Below, one piece after another: positions 51,031-59,980 of a stretch of DNA of 64,000 bases. Both the position numbers and the translations under genes were made by a program. The notes under the pieces are model-generated. The model searched no databases and was not told the origin of the DNA. It saw nothing but the letters and a program-made list of their open reading frames with translations. The DNA is from Lachnospiraceae bacterium (lineage in GTDB: Bacteria > Bacillota > Clostridia > Lachnospirales > Lachnospiraceae), in NCBI GenBank assembly GCA_910573755.1, contig CAJTBO010000004.1:62001-126000 (forward strand). Reading direction: 5' to 3'. The stretch's first letter is position 1; each line of letters begins with the position of its first letter.

Positions 51031-51123
51031 TTTCCTCCTGCCCTGACCTCATTTTCTTTTCCTTCTTCTACTATCATCTTATATGATCTTATCATTCAGT
51101 TGACGCCACGTTCAGTCCGGCGC

Positions 51124-51828
51124 TCACCCGTCATATATAACCCCTCTTCTGATCGCTTCCCTTCTGATCTCCTGACTGTTATAGGTCAGATGCATCAGCA
51201 TCATGTCCTTCGCCCACTGAGGATCATGGGCCTCCAGCGCCTCCAGAATATCCCGGTGCTTCGCCGTCGACTCCGGCGTTGCCTCCCTGTGGGTATACTT
51301 GATAAACAGTTCCACACCCTGACGCAGCACGGGGATCAGCTTCGGCATCACCACATTCCCGCAGCTCTCCGCCAGACAGACATGAAACTCCACATCCAGA
51401 GGCATCCGTTCCTTCCTCTGGGCAGAGAGGCGCTCCATCTCGTCACACATCTCCCGCAGTCTGTCAAGCTGCTGCTCCGTAATATTCCTCGCAGCCATAT
51501 AGGCGATCTCCGGCTCCAGCAGCATCCGGATCTCATGCAGATCCCAGGTCAGTTTAAACTGATCCTGAATCAGTTCCAGACCCAGAGGATCTCCTACCGG
51601 CGGCGTTTTTTCATCCGATAGATAGGTCCCGGACCCCTGACGCACCTCCAGTACATTTCTCGCCACCAGAATTTTGATGGCACCGCGTATCGTCCCGCGG
51701 CTGACGCCCAGACGCTTTGCCATTTCCATCTCCGTCCCCAGACGGTCCCCCGGCTGCAGACGGTTTTCCCTGATATACTCCATCAGTTCTTCCAGTATCT
51801 GCTCTGTTAATGTCGCTGCTCCGTTCAA
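51124..51828 (-). CDS. GntR regulator, FadR/FCD subfamily
   Basis: 234 residues from a TTG start with GAGGTGA upstream. N-terminal winged helix ('LQPGDRLGTEMEMAKRLGVSRGTIRGAI'), C-terminal all-helical FCD ligand domain with metal-binding Asp/His positions ('DLHEIRMLLEPEIAYMAARN', 'DVEFHVCLAESCGN', 'KHRDILEALEAHD'). Such regulators sense sugar acids. Upstream of the IlvD/Edd gene on the same strand; matching TNGTnnnACNA sites lie at 58221-58231 and 58367-58377. Confidence 0.92.
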   Translation of the reverse strand: MNGAATLTEQILEELMEYIRENRLQPGDRLGTEMEMAKRLGVSRGTIRGAIKILVARNVLEVRQGSGTYLSDEKTPPVGDPLGLELIQDQFKLTWDLHEIRMLLEPEIAYMAARNITEQQLDRLREMCDEMERLSAQRKERMPLDVEFHVCLAESCGNVVMPKLIPVLRQGVELFIKYTHREATPESTAKHRDILEALEAHDPQWAKDMMLMHLTYNSQEIRREAIRRGVIYDG

Positions 51829-51929
51829 ATTTTCTTCACCTCTGCCTTACCTGCTGCTGCCTATCCTGCCTGCCAATCTGTATCTGCAGATCTGTTTCCG
51901 TCAGTTCTGCACCTGATATATCTGCACTG

Positions 51930-53036
51930 CTAAATCGTGATCTTCCTGTTTCTTGCCGTCACCTGCCACCAGCCTTCCAGCTTCCCGCCGGACACCACCG
52001 GTACCTCGGGATAAAGGGCGCTGGTCGGACATACATGCATCGGAACCGCAAACATAACCGTTCCCACTTCCGGGATATCCCCCGCATGCTCCGCAGGCAC
52101 CTCCACCACCCAGTGCTCCTCATTCTGCAGCACTGTTTTTGCATATTCCATTCCCGCAAGCACAGCCCGCTCCGGATTCGGATCGGTCGCCACCGCTTTG
52201 GTACCCATATCCAGTGTAAACGTATTATTTCCGGGCACGCTGACTACTCTGGTCAAAACTGCCGCTCCGGGCACAAAATCCAGATCCCGGTAAGCCGCCT
52301 CGTATCCCGCATCCTGAATGATGCAGGTTCCCGGACTTAAATATTCCTTATTCAGCTTCTGATGACACGGAAAAGAGGGCGTTCCCCCCATGATCAGGAT
52401 CGAACAGTCATACCCTGCCCCCTGCAGCCTGCCCTTGATCCCGGCTATTTTTTCATCCGCCGCTGCCACTTCACGGTTTCGAACTTCTATATCCGACTCA
52501 TGCCGGTGCCCGTCATAACAGTGCAGTCCCCGCATCTCGATCCCCTCTATGGCAGCCCATGCCCGATAGCATTCCTCCACCCGCTCCGGCAGAACGCCCG
52601 TTCTGTGCTGTCCGGTATCCACATCCATCAAAAGCTGCACTTTCCTTCCTTTTTCCTGCGCAGCCTTTCCGATCATCTCAACCTGCTTCGTACAGTCGGA
52701 AACCGCAAAAAACTCCGTCTGCGGATAAGCCTCCATCAGACACAGAAAACGCGCGATATTCGGTCCCACCAGCGGATAGGCAAGGGCCACCCTCGACGCT
52801 TTCGCCTCCCCGCACATCTCCGCCTCGGCAATGGTGGCACACTTGAACCTGTCGATCCCCTGCGCCATCATCATCTTCACGACCTCTATCATCTTGTGGG
52901 TCTTCACATGGGGCCAGAGGCGTTCGGTCCCTCCCGCCAATGCGATCATCTTCTCTATATTGTCAACTATGATATCCTTATAATATACAAGCTGAGGAGA
53001 TATCACAGCATCCTGCCCCTCAAACGCATATGTCAT
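51930..53036 (-). CDS. D-threonine-aldolase-family PLP enzyme
   Basis: 368 residues from the ATG at 53036. Fold-type III alanine-racemase-like barrel: PLP Lys in 'RLWPHVKTHKMIEVV', 'CATIAEAEMCGEA', 'LLMDVDTGQHRTGV', 'GLHCYDGHRHESD' and a C-terminal metal-binding His/Cys region ('VPAEHAGDIPEVGTVMFAVPMHVCP'). Members are D-threonine aldolases or D-serine dehydratases, with a divalent cation near the PLP. Placed among sugar-acid genes beside RidA and an N-acyl-D-amino-acid deacylase, it may act on a D-configured 2-amino acid such as an amino-sugar acid. Confidence 0.88.
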   Translation of the reverse strand: MTYAFEGQDAVISPQLVYYKDIIVDNIEKMIALAGGTERLWPHVKTHKMIEVVKMMMAQGIDRFKCATIAEAEMCGEAKASRVALAYPLVGPNIARFLCLMEAYPQTEFFAVSDCTKQVEMIGKAAQEKGRKVQLLMDVDTGQHRTGVLPERVEECYRAWAAIEGIEMRGLHCYDGHRHESDIEVRNREVAAADEKIAGIKGRLQGAGYDCSILIMGGTPSFPCHQKLNKEYLSPGTCIIQDAGYEAAYRDLDFVPGAAVLTRVVSVPGNNTFTLDMGTKAVATDPNPERAVLAGMEYAKTVLQNEEHWVVEVPAEHAGDIPEVGTVMFAVPMHVCPTSALYPEVPVVSGGKLEGWWQVTARNRKITI

Positions 53037-53149
53037 TGCTCTTAACCATATCCTTTCCAAAGTCTGTAAAGGCGTAACAGTCCGGCCGCTTTGCCGAACT
53101 GTTACGCAAGATCTTCACGGGTATCCCCTGCGCATTGCGCAGGCATGGA

Positions 53150-53611
53150 TCATTCGTATTCCACCAGTACCTCGATCTCCACGGCAATACCGCCCGGCGT
53201 TGCGTTGGTGCCGATCGCCGTGCGGGCAGGCAGTCCCTTTTCTTCTCCGAACAGATCCAGAATCAGCTGGGAGCCGCCGTTGATCACCTGGGGCTGCTGT
53301 GTGAAATCATCGGCGCTGTGCACAAATCCGAGCACCTTCACGAACCGTTTGATCTTATTGAGATCCCCCAGTTTTGCATCCAGATTAGCCAGAAGATTCA
53401 ATACACAGTTATAAGCCGCCTTCTGTCCCTCCTCCAGCGTCAGGTCTTTTCCGACCTTGCCGATCACATTTTCACTGCCGATGGCAGGACCGCAGCCGCT
53501 GCAGTAGAGCAGCCTGTCGCCGAACTCCATGACCGGTGTGTAGATCCCGCCCTTTGCCGGCGGCTCCGGCAGTGTGATACCCATTTCCTTTAATTTAGCA
53601 TATACGTCCAT
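53150..53611 (-). CDS. RidA/YjgF-family protein
   Basis: 153 residues, somewhat longer than the 125-130 of RidA. 'LLYCSGCGPAIGSENVIGKVGKDL', 'GQKAAYNCVLNLLANLDAKLGDLNKI' and the C-terminal 'ARTAIGTNATPGGIAVEIEVLVEYE' carry the fold, but the key Arg of enamine-hydrolysing RidA lies in 'PARTAIG'. Hydrolyses enamine/imine products of PLP-dependent dehydratases. It precedes the PLP enzyme on the same strand and may clean up its intermediate. AGGAGG ribosome site. Confidence 0.9.
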   Translation of the reverse strand: MDVYAKLKEMGITLPEPPAKGGIYTPVMEFGDRLLYCSGCGPAIGSENVIGKVGKDLTLEEGQKAAYNCVLNLLANLDAKLGDLNKIKRFVKVLGFVHSADDFTQQPQVINGGSQLILDLFGEEKGLPARTAIGTNATPGGIAVEIEVLVEYE

Positions 53612-53700
53612 TGTTTTGTCCTCCTGATAATATGATATATTTTATTTACTTTTTAAATTACACCGCGGCGGACAGTCACGCCGCAAGTTGTAACTGTCCT

Positions 53701-54837
53701 CTACTCCGTAAGCCATTTCATGGCTTTGCGCAGGCGTTCCGCCTCCTCCGGGCAGTCCTTTACAAAGGGGCTGTGGTACAGATCCTGATAAAGCTTCTCC
53801 ACATTTTCCGCAGTCGGCTCGATACCGATATCCTTCAGCGTCATCGGCATGCCGAAGGTCTTCATCATCTCCCTGAGCGCCGGGATCTGATCCTCCTGCC
53901 CGTTAAAGGAAAGCTGCATGCACTGCCCTACGGCAACGATCTCGCCGTGGATAAAGTCCTTCGCCTCCTGTGTAAAATGGGTACGAATCAGTTCGTAGCA
54001 CTCATGTCCTAACGCCGTCTGCCCGAAACCCTTGCTGCAGCCGCTGATAATACCTGCCACCGCAATATTCAAGTAGGCAATATCCTCCACCGCTTTCGTC
54101 AGTTTCCCTTCCGCCACATCCTTTACCGCCTGCATCCCGCGGTTTTTGTAGGTTTCCATCGTATACTTCGCCAGCGTAAACGCCGTCACGAGCCCCACGT
54201 CAAACTCTTCGATATCGATATGGTCATGCCCGTTCTGCATCTCCACCATCTTGGACATGCCGTCCAGAATACCGCTTGCCACATATCTCGGCGGTTCCTT
54301 CGCGATCACGTCCATATCCACCAGGATCGCATCCATCTCAAAGTTATGGCGCAGGCTTCCCAAAGACGCGCCCTCCTCCGTATACATCACGCTCAGCGGC
54401 GCAAAAGCCGCGCAGGTGGCAATGCTGGTAGGTATCTGCACCACCGGCATATGGCCTCTCGGCAGGGCCAGCGTCACACCGCCGTAATAAGCCGCCGCTT
54501 TGGACTGATCCATGATCCTTCCGCCGCCCACGCCTATGATCACATCGCAGCCAAGCTCAATCGCCTTTGCCGCATGCTCCTTTGCCTTCTCATAGGTATT
54601 CTGCCCCGGATAAACGGACAGTTCAAAATCCATGCCCGCTTCCTTCAGTGTCCTCTCGATCCTGCCCTCCGTGGCTTCCCAGGCTCTCGGGCCCGCAATA
54701 ATGAACGGCTTTTTCCCCAGCCTGCCCGCTTCCTCAGCCACCGTCTCCAGCGCCTGTCTCTGCTGGATATAACGCCCTGCCCCGAACTTATAGGCATTAT
54801 CCAGTTTGATCTCTTCCAATGTTCTTGCTTCTGCCAT
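53701..54837 (-). CDS. Glycerol-dehydrogenase-like, iron-containing dehydrogenase
   Basis: 378 residues. GldA-type: 'YKFGAGRYIQQRQALETV', NAD site 'IIGVGGGRIMDQSKAAAYY', 'VQIPTSIATCAAFAPLSVMY', metal ligands in 'ASGILDGMSKMVE' and 'FGQTALGHECYELIRTHF', 'IHGEIVAVG'. The substrate is likely a hydroxy acid or polyol. Part of the symporter-deacylase-RidA-PLP enzyme run of genes (gaps 47-90 bp). Confidence 0.88.
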   Translation of the reverse strand: MAEARTLEEIKLDNAYKFGAGRYIQQRQALETVAEEAGRLGKKPFIIAGPRAWEATEGRIERTLKEAGMDFELSVYPGQNTYEKAKEHAAKAIELGCDVIIGVGGGRIMDQSKAAAYYGGVTLALPRGHMPVVQIPTSIATCAAFAPLSVMYTEEGASLGSLRHNFEMDAILVDMDVIAKEPPRYVASGILDGMSKMVEMQNGHDHIDIEEFDVGLVTAFTLAKYTMETYKNRGMQAVKDVAEGKLTKAVEDIAYLNIAVAGIISGCSKGFGQTALGHECYELIRTHFTQEAKDFIHGEIVAVGQCMQLSFNGQEDQIPALREMMKTFGMPMTLKDIGIEPTAENVEKLYQDLYHSPFVKDCPEEAERLRKAMKWLTE

Positions 54838-54883
54838 TTCTTATCTCCCTTTGTCTTATACGAAATACATCCCCGCAGGTTCA

Positions 54884-56491
54884 TCACTCCGCCGTCAGCA
54901 GTACTCCGTTATGCGCTTCTTCCACCCATTCATCCTGCCGGATCGTCAGCTTTCCGTTCACAAACAGATAGTCCACGCCCGCCGCCATCTGTGCCGGGTT
55001 CTGAAACGTAGCGTGATCCCTGAAGCGCTTCGGATCGAACACCAGAATGTCCGCATAACTGCCCTCTTTCAGCACGCCTCTTCCTGCCAGCTTCATCCGC
55101 GCCGCCGGAAGGCCCGTCATCTTATGGATCGCTTCCTCCATCGTATAGAGCCCCCGCTCTCCAACATATTCCCGGATCACCTTCGGAAAAGCGCCGTACA
55201 TACGCGGATGAGGCGTATCGGTAGCCGCATAGATCGCATCTGAGATCACATTGGAATATGGAAGCTTCGCCACCGTGTCGATATCCTCCTGACACATACT
55301 CATATTGATGATGGCTGTCTTGCCGTTTTCCTCGTGCATCAGTTCCGCCGCCAGAGCCTCCGCATCCGTATAGCCGAACTTCCCGGCTGCCTCCGTTACC
55401 GTCATGCCCAGCATGGGTTTAAATTTGTCTTTTGTTACACCACTGATTATAATACGTTCCCATCCCAAAGTCACGCAGAAATTGTCCCAGTCGTCATAGG
55501 GCCTGCGGCTGCTTTCCCGGAACGCTTCAACGCCCTCCGGCGTGCCTAAACGCTCCAGCGCCTTCGTCATATCGCCCGCCACAAACACCGGCGGAAGCAT
55601 CGTGGTCAGCGCCGTGCTTCCTCCCTCATAGGGATAGAAGTCACAGGTCACATCCTGCCCCTCGGATCTCGCCTTCTCGATCAGCGCGATCGCCTCATGG
55701 ATCTGCTTTTTCCAGTTGTGCACGCCGCAGCTCTTAAAATGGCTGATCTCCAGCGCACAGCCCGCCTTTTTCGCGATCTCGATCACTTCCTTTACGCTCT
55801 CCACCAGAGAGTCGCCCTCTCCCCGGATATGGGTGGCGATCACACGCCCGTATTTTCCCACCGGCTCCAGAATATAGGCAAACTCATCCGTGCTCGAATA
55901 ACACTCCGGCAGATACATAATGCCAAGAGATACGCCCACGGCGCCCCGCTTCATGGCATCCTCGATCAGCGCCCTTGCCGCGTCCAGCTCCTCCTGTGTA
56001 TAGGGTGTGTCAGCAAAAGCCTTCACCGTGATCTTTACGGCGCCTGTGCCGATCATCGTGGCAAAGTTCACCGCCAGCGGCGTCTTTTCCAACGCCTCCA
56101 GATAATCCCCGTAGGTTCTCGGCAGCCCCAGCTCCATCGGCCCAAGCACCGCCTCGTCAAAATCATACATCTCCCTCGCCCCTGCGTCCGTCTCCGGGCA
56201 CGGCGTCAGGCTGATGCCGCAGTTCCCCACCACCGTCGTGGTGATCCCCTGTGCCAGCTCCCTTTTCCCGAAAGCCGGATCATTGAAGGGCTTTGCGTCA
56301 CAGTGTCTGTGGATATCCACAAAACCGGGACAGATCACTTTCCCTTCCACATCGATCACCTGATCCGCCCCGGTGCCTTCCGGAGAACCCACCTTTTCGA
56401 TCTTATCGTCCTTTATCAACACATCCCCGGCTTTTCCCGGGTTGCCGAGTCCGTCATAAACAATGCCGTTTTTTAACAATATCGTGCCCAT
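54884..56491 (-). CDS. N-acyl-D-amino-acid deacylase (D-aminoacylase family)
   Basis: 535 residues. Amidohydrolase with a small N-terminal beta domain ('LLKNGIVYDGLGNPGKAGDVLIKDDKI'), metal motif 'CPGFVDIHRHCD', the family-specific Cys in 'VVGNCGISLTPCP', His in 'ATHIRGEGDS' and 'LEISHFKSCG', and the C-terminal 'ADILVFDPKRFRD', 'DYLFVNGKL'. Hydrolyses N-acyl groups from D-amino acids. Next to the symporter and the D-threonine-aldolase-like gene, suggesting import and deacylation of an N-acyl D-amino compound. Confidence 0.9.
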   Translation of the reverse strand: MGTILLKNGIVYDGLGNPGKAGDVLIKDDKIEKVGSPEGTGADQVIDVEGKVICPGFVDIHRHCDAKPFNDPAFGKRELAQGITTTVVGNCGISLTPCPETDAGAREMYDFDEAVLGPMELGLPRTYGDYLEALEKTPLAVNFATMIGTGAVKITVKAFADTPYTQEELDAARALIEDAMKRGAVGVSLGIMYLPECYSSTDEFAYILEPVGKYGRVIATHIRGEGDSLVESVKEVIEIAKKAGCALEISHFKSCGVHNWKKQIHEAIALIEKARSEGQDVTCDFYPYEGGSTALTTMLPPVFVAGDMTKALERLGTPEGVEAFRESSRRPYDDWDNFCVTLGWERIIISGVTKDKFKPMLGMTVTEAAGKFGYTDAEALAAELMHEENGKTAIINMSMCQEDIDTVAKLPYSNVISDAIYAATDTPHPRMYGAFPKVIREYVGERGLYTMEEAIHKMTGLPAARMKLAGRGVLKEGSYADILVFDPKRFRDHATFQNPAQMAAGVDYLFVNGKLTIRQDEWVEEAHNGVLLTAE

Positions 56492-56677
56492 AGCTTTTCC
56501 CTCATATTTATTTGCATTTCTTCTATCGAAATGGGGATGAAGAAAGCCTCCACCCCCGTTTATATGGTTATTTTTTTATATTCTGTCTGCGGTTCCTGTC
56601 AACAGTACGGGAACCTCCCCTGTCAGCCCGGCATGATATAAAGCGGCTGACCTTATGATCCTTCGATCTTAACCTTC

Positions 56678-58165
56678 TTATTTACCTGCGCGTGCATCAA
56701 ATACAGCTTTCACACGTTCTTCGTCCGGTGTTGTGTCCGCCGGTGTAACAAGGCTTACTACAACGCCGCAGATCAGGGAGATGACCGTTGCCGGAACGGC
56801 TGCACCGCCGAGTGCGGAATCCACCCAGCCGCTGAGAGACGGAACGAGCAGGTAAAGAAGCCCGAAACCTGTACCGGAAATGATACAAGCCATACCGCCC
56901 TGCCATGTTGCGCGTTTCCAGAAACGTCCCATGAACATACAGATCGCAAGACCCGGAAGAAGGGAACCTACCACCTTCTGGATATATGTAATAACGTCGT
57001 TTACAAACAATGTGATCAGAAAAGCAACCCCCAGCGTTACCACCAGAGCGATTCTGGAGTACTTCGGATAATCTTCCTCTTTGATGGTCTTGCCTGTTAC
57101 GCTCGGATATACGTCCGTCAGAAGGATTGTGATACCGGAAATGGCATCGGAGTCACCTGAGGACATCGTAGCGGACAGACCCGCGATCATCAGCACCAGG
57201 CCGAATACAGGACCAAGTACATGAGTTGCCATGAAGGAGAACGCATAGTCAGCGGATTCCAGTGTCACGCCCTGGCCGTTTGCGATCGTGAACGCGCTCA
57301 TACCGATGATAGCCGTCACAAAGCTCCAGAAGAACAGCATGATACCGGAAGAAAGGAACGCTTTGCGCGCAGTGCCTTCGTTAGCGGACGTATAAATACG
57401 GGTACGGTGTGTCGGTGTACCGATAACGCCCATGTAAGTGGAGAGAACCAGTGCAATGGCAGGCATAAGGCCGTACTGTGCCAGACCGTAAAAGCCCATA
57501 GCGCCGGGTTTTCCGACAGATTCAAAAGTAGCCGCGATGTTCGCATAGCCCCCTGCTGCCGGGATAGCCTTGATCGCGATCAGCGCGAAACCTGCAACGA
57601 TAACACAGAACTGCACCGCGTCAGTAACAACTACCGCAAGATAACCGCCGATAAATACGTAAACCGCGAAAGCCAGCACGGTGATAACCTTACATAAAAC
57701 ATCACTCATACCCGTGATATAAGCCAGATACTTGGAACCGCCGTTCATATGGTTGCCCAGCCAGATGATCTCCACCACGAACATCATGAATCCCATCGTC
57801 TGACGAACGATCTTTTTACCGCCGTAATAATACTGCGCCTCCTCTGACATTGTCAGGAATTTCTTATCACGGATCTTAACGAACAACAACATGGAAAGGA
57901 TACCTGTGGAAGCACCCAGACCATAAATAGCGCCTGCCCAGCCGCTGTTATAACCGTTGGCGATGGCGCCCATGGAAGAACCTGTACCGATCATCGTTGC
58001 GCCTACGGTACAGAAGATGAGGAAGAAGCCCAGATTCGCACCACCTGTCAGGAAGTTGGAACCGCTTGATTTTCCTCTTGTTGAGATCACGCCTATCAGG
58101 ATCATAATACAAATGTAGGCGAGAAAGCCGCCGATAAAAAGCGGCACATACCTGGAATCTAACAT
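56678..58165 (-). CDS. Sodium:solute symporter (SSS family)
   Basis: 495 residues from the ATG at 58165 (MLDSRYVPLFIGGF; AAGGAGG upstream); an upstream in-frame extension covers the operator region. About 13 transmembrane helices; 'GSNFLTGGANLGFFLIFCTVGATMIG' in TM1-2 and 'LMIAGLSATMSSGDSDAISG' with the Ser/Thr Na+ site in the LeuT-like core. Imports an organic solute with Na+. First gene of the minus-strand catabolic unit, so its substrate is presumably the substrate of that pathway. Confidence 0.92.
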   Translation of the reverse strand: MLDSRYVPLFIGGFLAYICIMILIGVISTRGKSSGSNFLTGGANLGFFLIFCTVGATMIGTGSSMGAIANGYNSGWAGAIYGLGASTGILSMLLFVKIRDKKFLTMSEEAQYYYGGKKIVRQTMGFMMFVVEIIWLGNHMNGGSKYLAYITGMSDVLCKVITVLAFAVYVFIGGYLAVVVTDAVQFCVIVAGFALIAIKAIPAAGGYANIAATFESVGKPGAMGFYGLAQYGLMPAIALVLSTYMGVIGTPTHRTRIYTSANEGTARKAFLSSGIMLFFWSFVTAIIGMSAFTIANGQGVTLESADYAFSFMATHVLGPVFGLVLMIAGLSATMSSGDSDAISGITILLTDVYPSVTGKTIKEEDYPKYSRIALVVTLGVAFLITLFVNDVITYIQKVVGSLLPGLAICMFMGRFWKRATWQGGMACIISGTGFGLLYLLVPSLSGWVDSALGGAAVPATVISLICGVVVSLVTPADTTPDEERVKAVFDARAGK

Positions 58166-58220
58166 AGTAATATCTCCTCCTTGAATTTTTATAGTGCCAG
58201 ACAACTCCGCTCCGTACAAG

Positions 58221-58231
58221 TTGTCTAACCA
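58221..58231. promoter_or_regulatory. GntR (FCD)-type operator upstream of the symporter gene
   Basis: TTGTCTAACCA fits TNGTnnnACNA, the FCD-GntR half-palindrome consensus, and overlaps the palindrome ACAAGTTGT at 58217-58225. It lies downstream of a TATACT -10-like box (minus strand). Confidence 0.5.
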
Positions 58232-58360
58232 ATTTGAGTATAGAACAAATCTACCATCCCTTTACAATTTTGTCAATTGAAAAAGCCTTTTCTTTTATTT
58301 GGCAGGCATTTTTTTATGTTATGCACAATTTTAAATCTATATTTTGTGCATTTTGTCCTA

Positions 58361-58388
58361 TTGTTTTTGTTCAACAATGGTATATAAT
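58361..58388 (+). promoter_or_regulatory. dgoD promoter with internal GntR-type operator
   Basis: TTGTTT, 16-bp spacer, TATAAT. TTGTTCAACAA at 58367-58377 lies in the spacer and matches the FCD-GntR consensus TNGTnnnACNA perfectly. The remaining 340-bp divergent region is AT-rich leader without a gene. Confidence 0.6.
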
Positions 58389-58559
58389 TATCCTAAATTA
58401 TTATTTCAGACAAATCCGCCAAATGTTGTTTTTTAGGAATACATTTCCGGAACTGCCATTATTATCCCGTTTTTGTACATCAACTTTATATTTTTTTAAT
58501 TTTTTAAGATTTCTATAATTTTTAATCATACAACTCACAAATCAAAGGAGGTCATTAAT

Positions 58560-59708
58560 ATGAAAATCACCCAGGTAAACACTTACACCGTCCGCCCCCG
58601 CTGGGGTTTTGTGGAAATCATCACGGATGACGGTATCACCGGATGGGGCGAACCCGTTCTGGAAGGCCACTGCAGTACCGTCCTCGCCTGTGTACAGGAG
58701 ATGAAGGATTATCTGATCGGCGCCGATCCGATGAAGATCGAAGACATCTGGAGCACCCTCTACCGCGCAGGCTTCTACAGAGGCGGCGGCGTGCTGATGA
58801 GCGCCATTTCCGGCATCGACCAGGCCCTGTGGGATATCAAGGGAAAGGCACTCGGCGTGCCCGTTTATGAACTGATGGGAGGTGCCTGCCATACCAAGAT
58901 GAAAGTCTACAGCTGGATCGGCGGAGACCGCCCCAGCGACGTGGGCGCGGCTGCTCTGGAAAAGAAAAACGCCGGCTTCAAAGCCATTAAGATGAATGCC
59001 ACCGAAGAACTGCAGATGGTGGACACCTATGACAAAGTGGACGCAGTGCTGGAGCGCGTGGCTGCGATCCGTGAATCCTGCGGCAAGTATTTCGGCATCG
59101 CCATCGACTTCCACGGCCGTGTGCACAAACCCATGGCAAAGATCCTCGCCAAGAAGCTGGAAGAATTTGATCCGATGTTTATCGAAGAGCCCGTGCTGTG
59201 CGAAAACATGGAATATTTCCCCGAGATCGCGGCAGCCTGCAATATCCCCATCGCCACCGGCGAGCGTCTTTTCAGCAAGTACGACTTCAAACGCCTTCTG
59301 CAGACAGGCGGCGTGGATATCATCCAGCCCGACCTGAGCCATGCCGGCGGCCTTACCGAAGTAAAGAAGATCGGCGCTATGGCGGAAGCCTACGATGTGG
59401 CGCTGGCGCCCCACTGCCCTCTCGGGCCGATCGCTCTGGCAAGCTGCCTGAACGTGGACGCGACCTGCTACAACGCAGTGATCCAGGAACAGAGCATGGG
59501 CATCCACTACAACGTGGGCAAGAGCGTTCTGGATTATGTAAACAACAAGGAGGATTTCGAGTTTATCGACGGTTATGTAAACCTGCCTAAACTGCCCGGC
59601 CTCGGCGTGGACGTGAACAAAGAACTGGTTCTGGAAGAGGCGAAAGTCAACCATAACTGGAAGAATCCCGTTTGGAGACATGAGGACGGATCTATTGCGG
59701 AGTGGTGA
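58560..59708 (+). CDS. dgoD: D-galactonate dehydratase
   Basis: 382 residues, exact family length. Enolase superfamily, mannonate/galactonate branch: N-terminal capping domain ('[20 protein letters not shown]'), '[13 protein letters not shown]', barrel with metal ligands in '[15 protein letters not shown]', 'PMFIEEPVL', '[14 protein letters not shown]', and the catalytic His in '[17 protein letters not shown]'. Dehydrates D-galactonate to 2-keto-3-deoxygalactonate. Divergent from the symporter; the second kinase/aldolase pair lies convergent downstream. Confidence 0.93.
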   Translation: MKITQVNTYTVRPRWGFVEIITDDGITGWGEPVLEGHCSTVLACVQEMKDYLIGADPMKIEDIWSTLYRAGFYRGGGVLMSAISGIDQALWDIKGKALGVPVYELMGGACHTKMKVYSWIGGDRPSDVGAAALEKKNAGFKAIKMNATEELQMVDTYDKVDAVLERVAAIRESCGKYFGIAIDFHGRVHKPMAKILAKKLEEFDPMFIEEPVLCENMEYFPEIAAACNIPIATGERLFSKYDFKRLLQTGGVDIIQPDLSHAGGLTEVKKIGAMAEAYDVALAPHCPLGPIALASCLNVDATCYNAVIQEQSMGIHYNVGKSVLDYVNNKEDFEFIDGYVNLPKLPGLGVDVNKELVLEEAKVNHNWKNPVWRHEDGSIAEW

Positions 59709-59818
59709 TCTGCGTTTTCGTATTCTTATGGTTTTTACGGATTTTGCAGCAAGCTGTTTCTGTTGCCGCGGCAGGTTTTACGGCCTGCTGCGATCACAGT
59801 CCTTTTCTTACAAGGTAC

Positions 59819-59864
59819 AAAAAAGATTCCGGCAGATGCGGATATGCATCTCCGGAATCTTTTT
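59819..59864. terminator. Terminator between dgoD and the second kinase
   Basis: AAAAGATTCCGG and CCGGAATCTTTT form a 12-bp stem containing an inner AGATGC/GCATCT helix, with T/A tails in both directions. Between 59865 and 59980 and between 59709 and 59818 I see nothing else. Confidence 0.92.
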
Positions 59865-59980
59865 CCATCATGCGATACAGATCAGGCCCCTGCCTTCTCC
59901 GCGGGACCTGATCTGCTGACTGCTCATTTGATTTACGCCGGCTGCTTTCCGCCCATCGCACTTTCTGTCTATCGCATTCC

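Noticed and set aside
49837-51621. Long plus-strand frame (594 codons) opposite the IlvD/Edd gene
   Set aside because: His/Arg-rich antisense shadow of two well-supported minus-strand genes.
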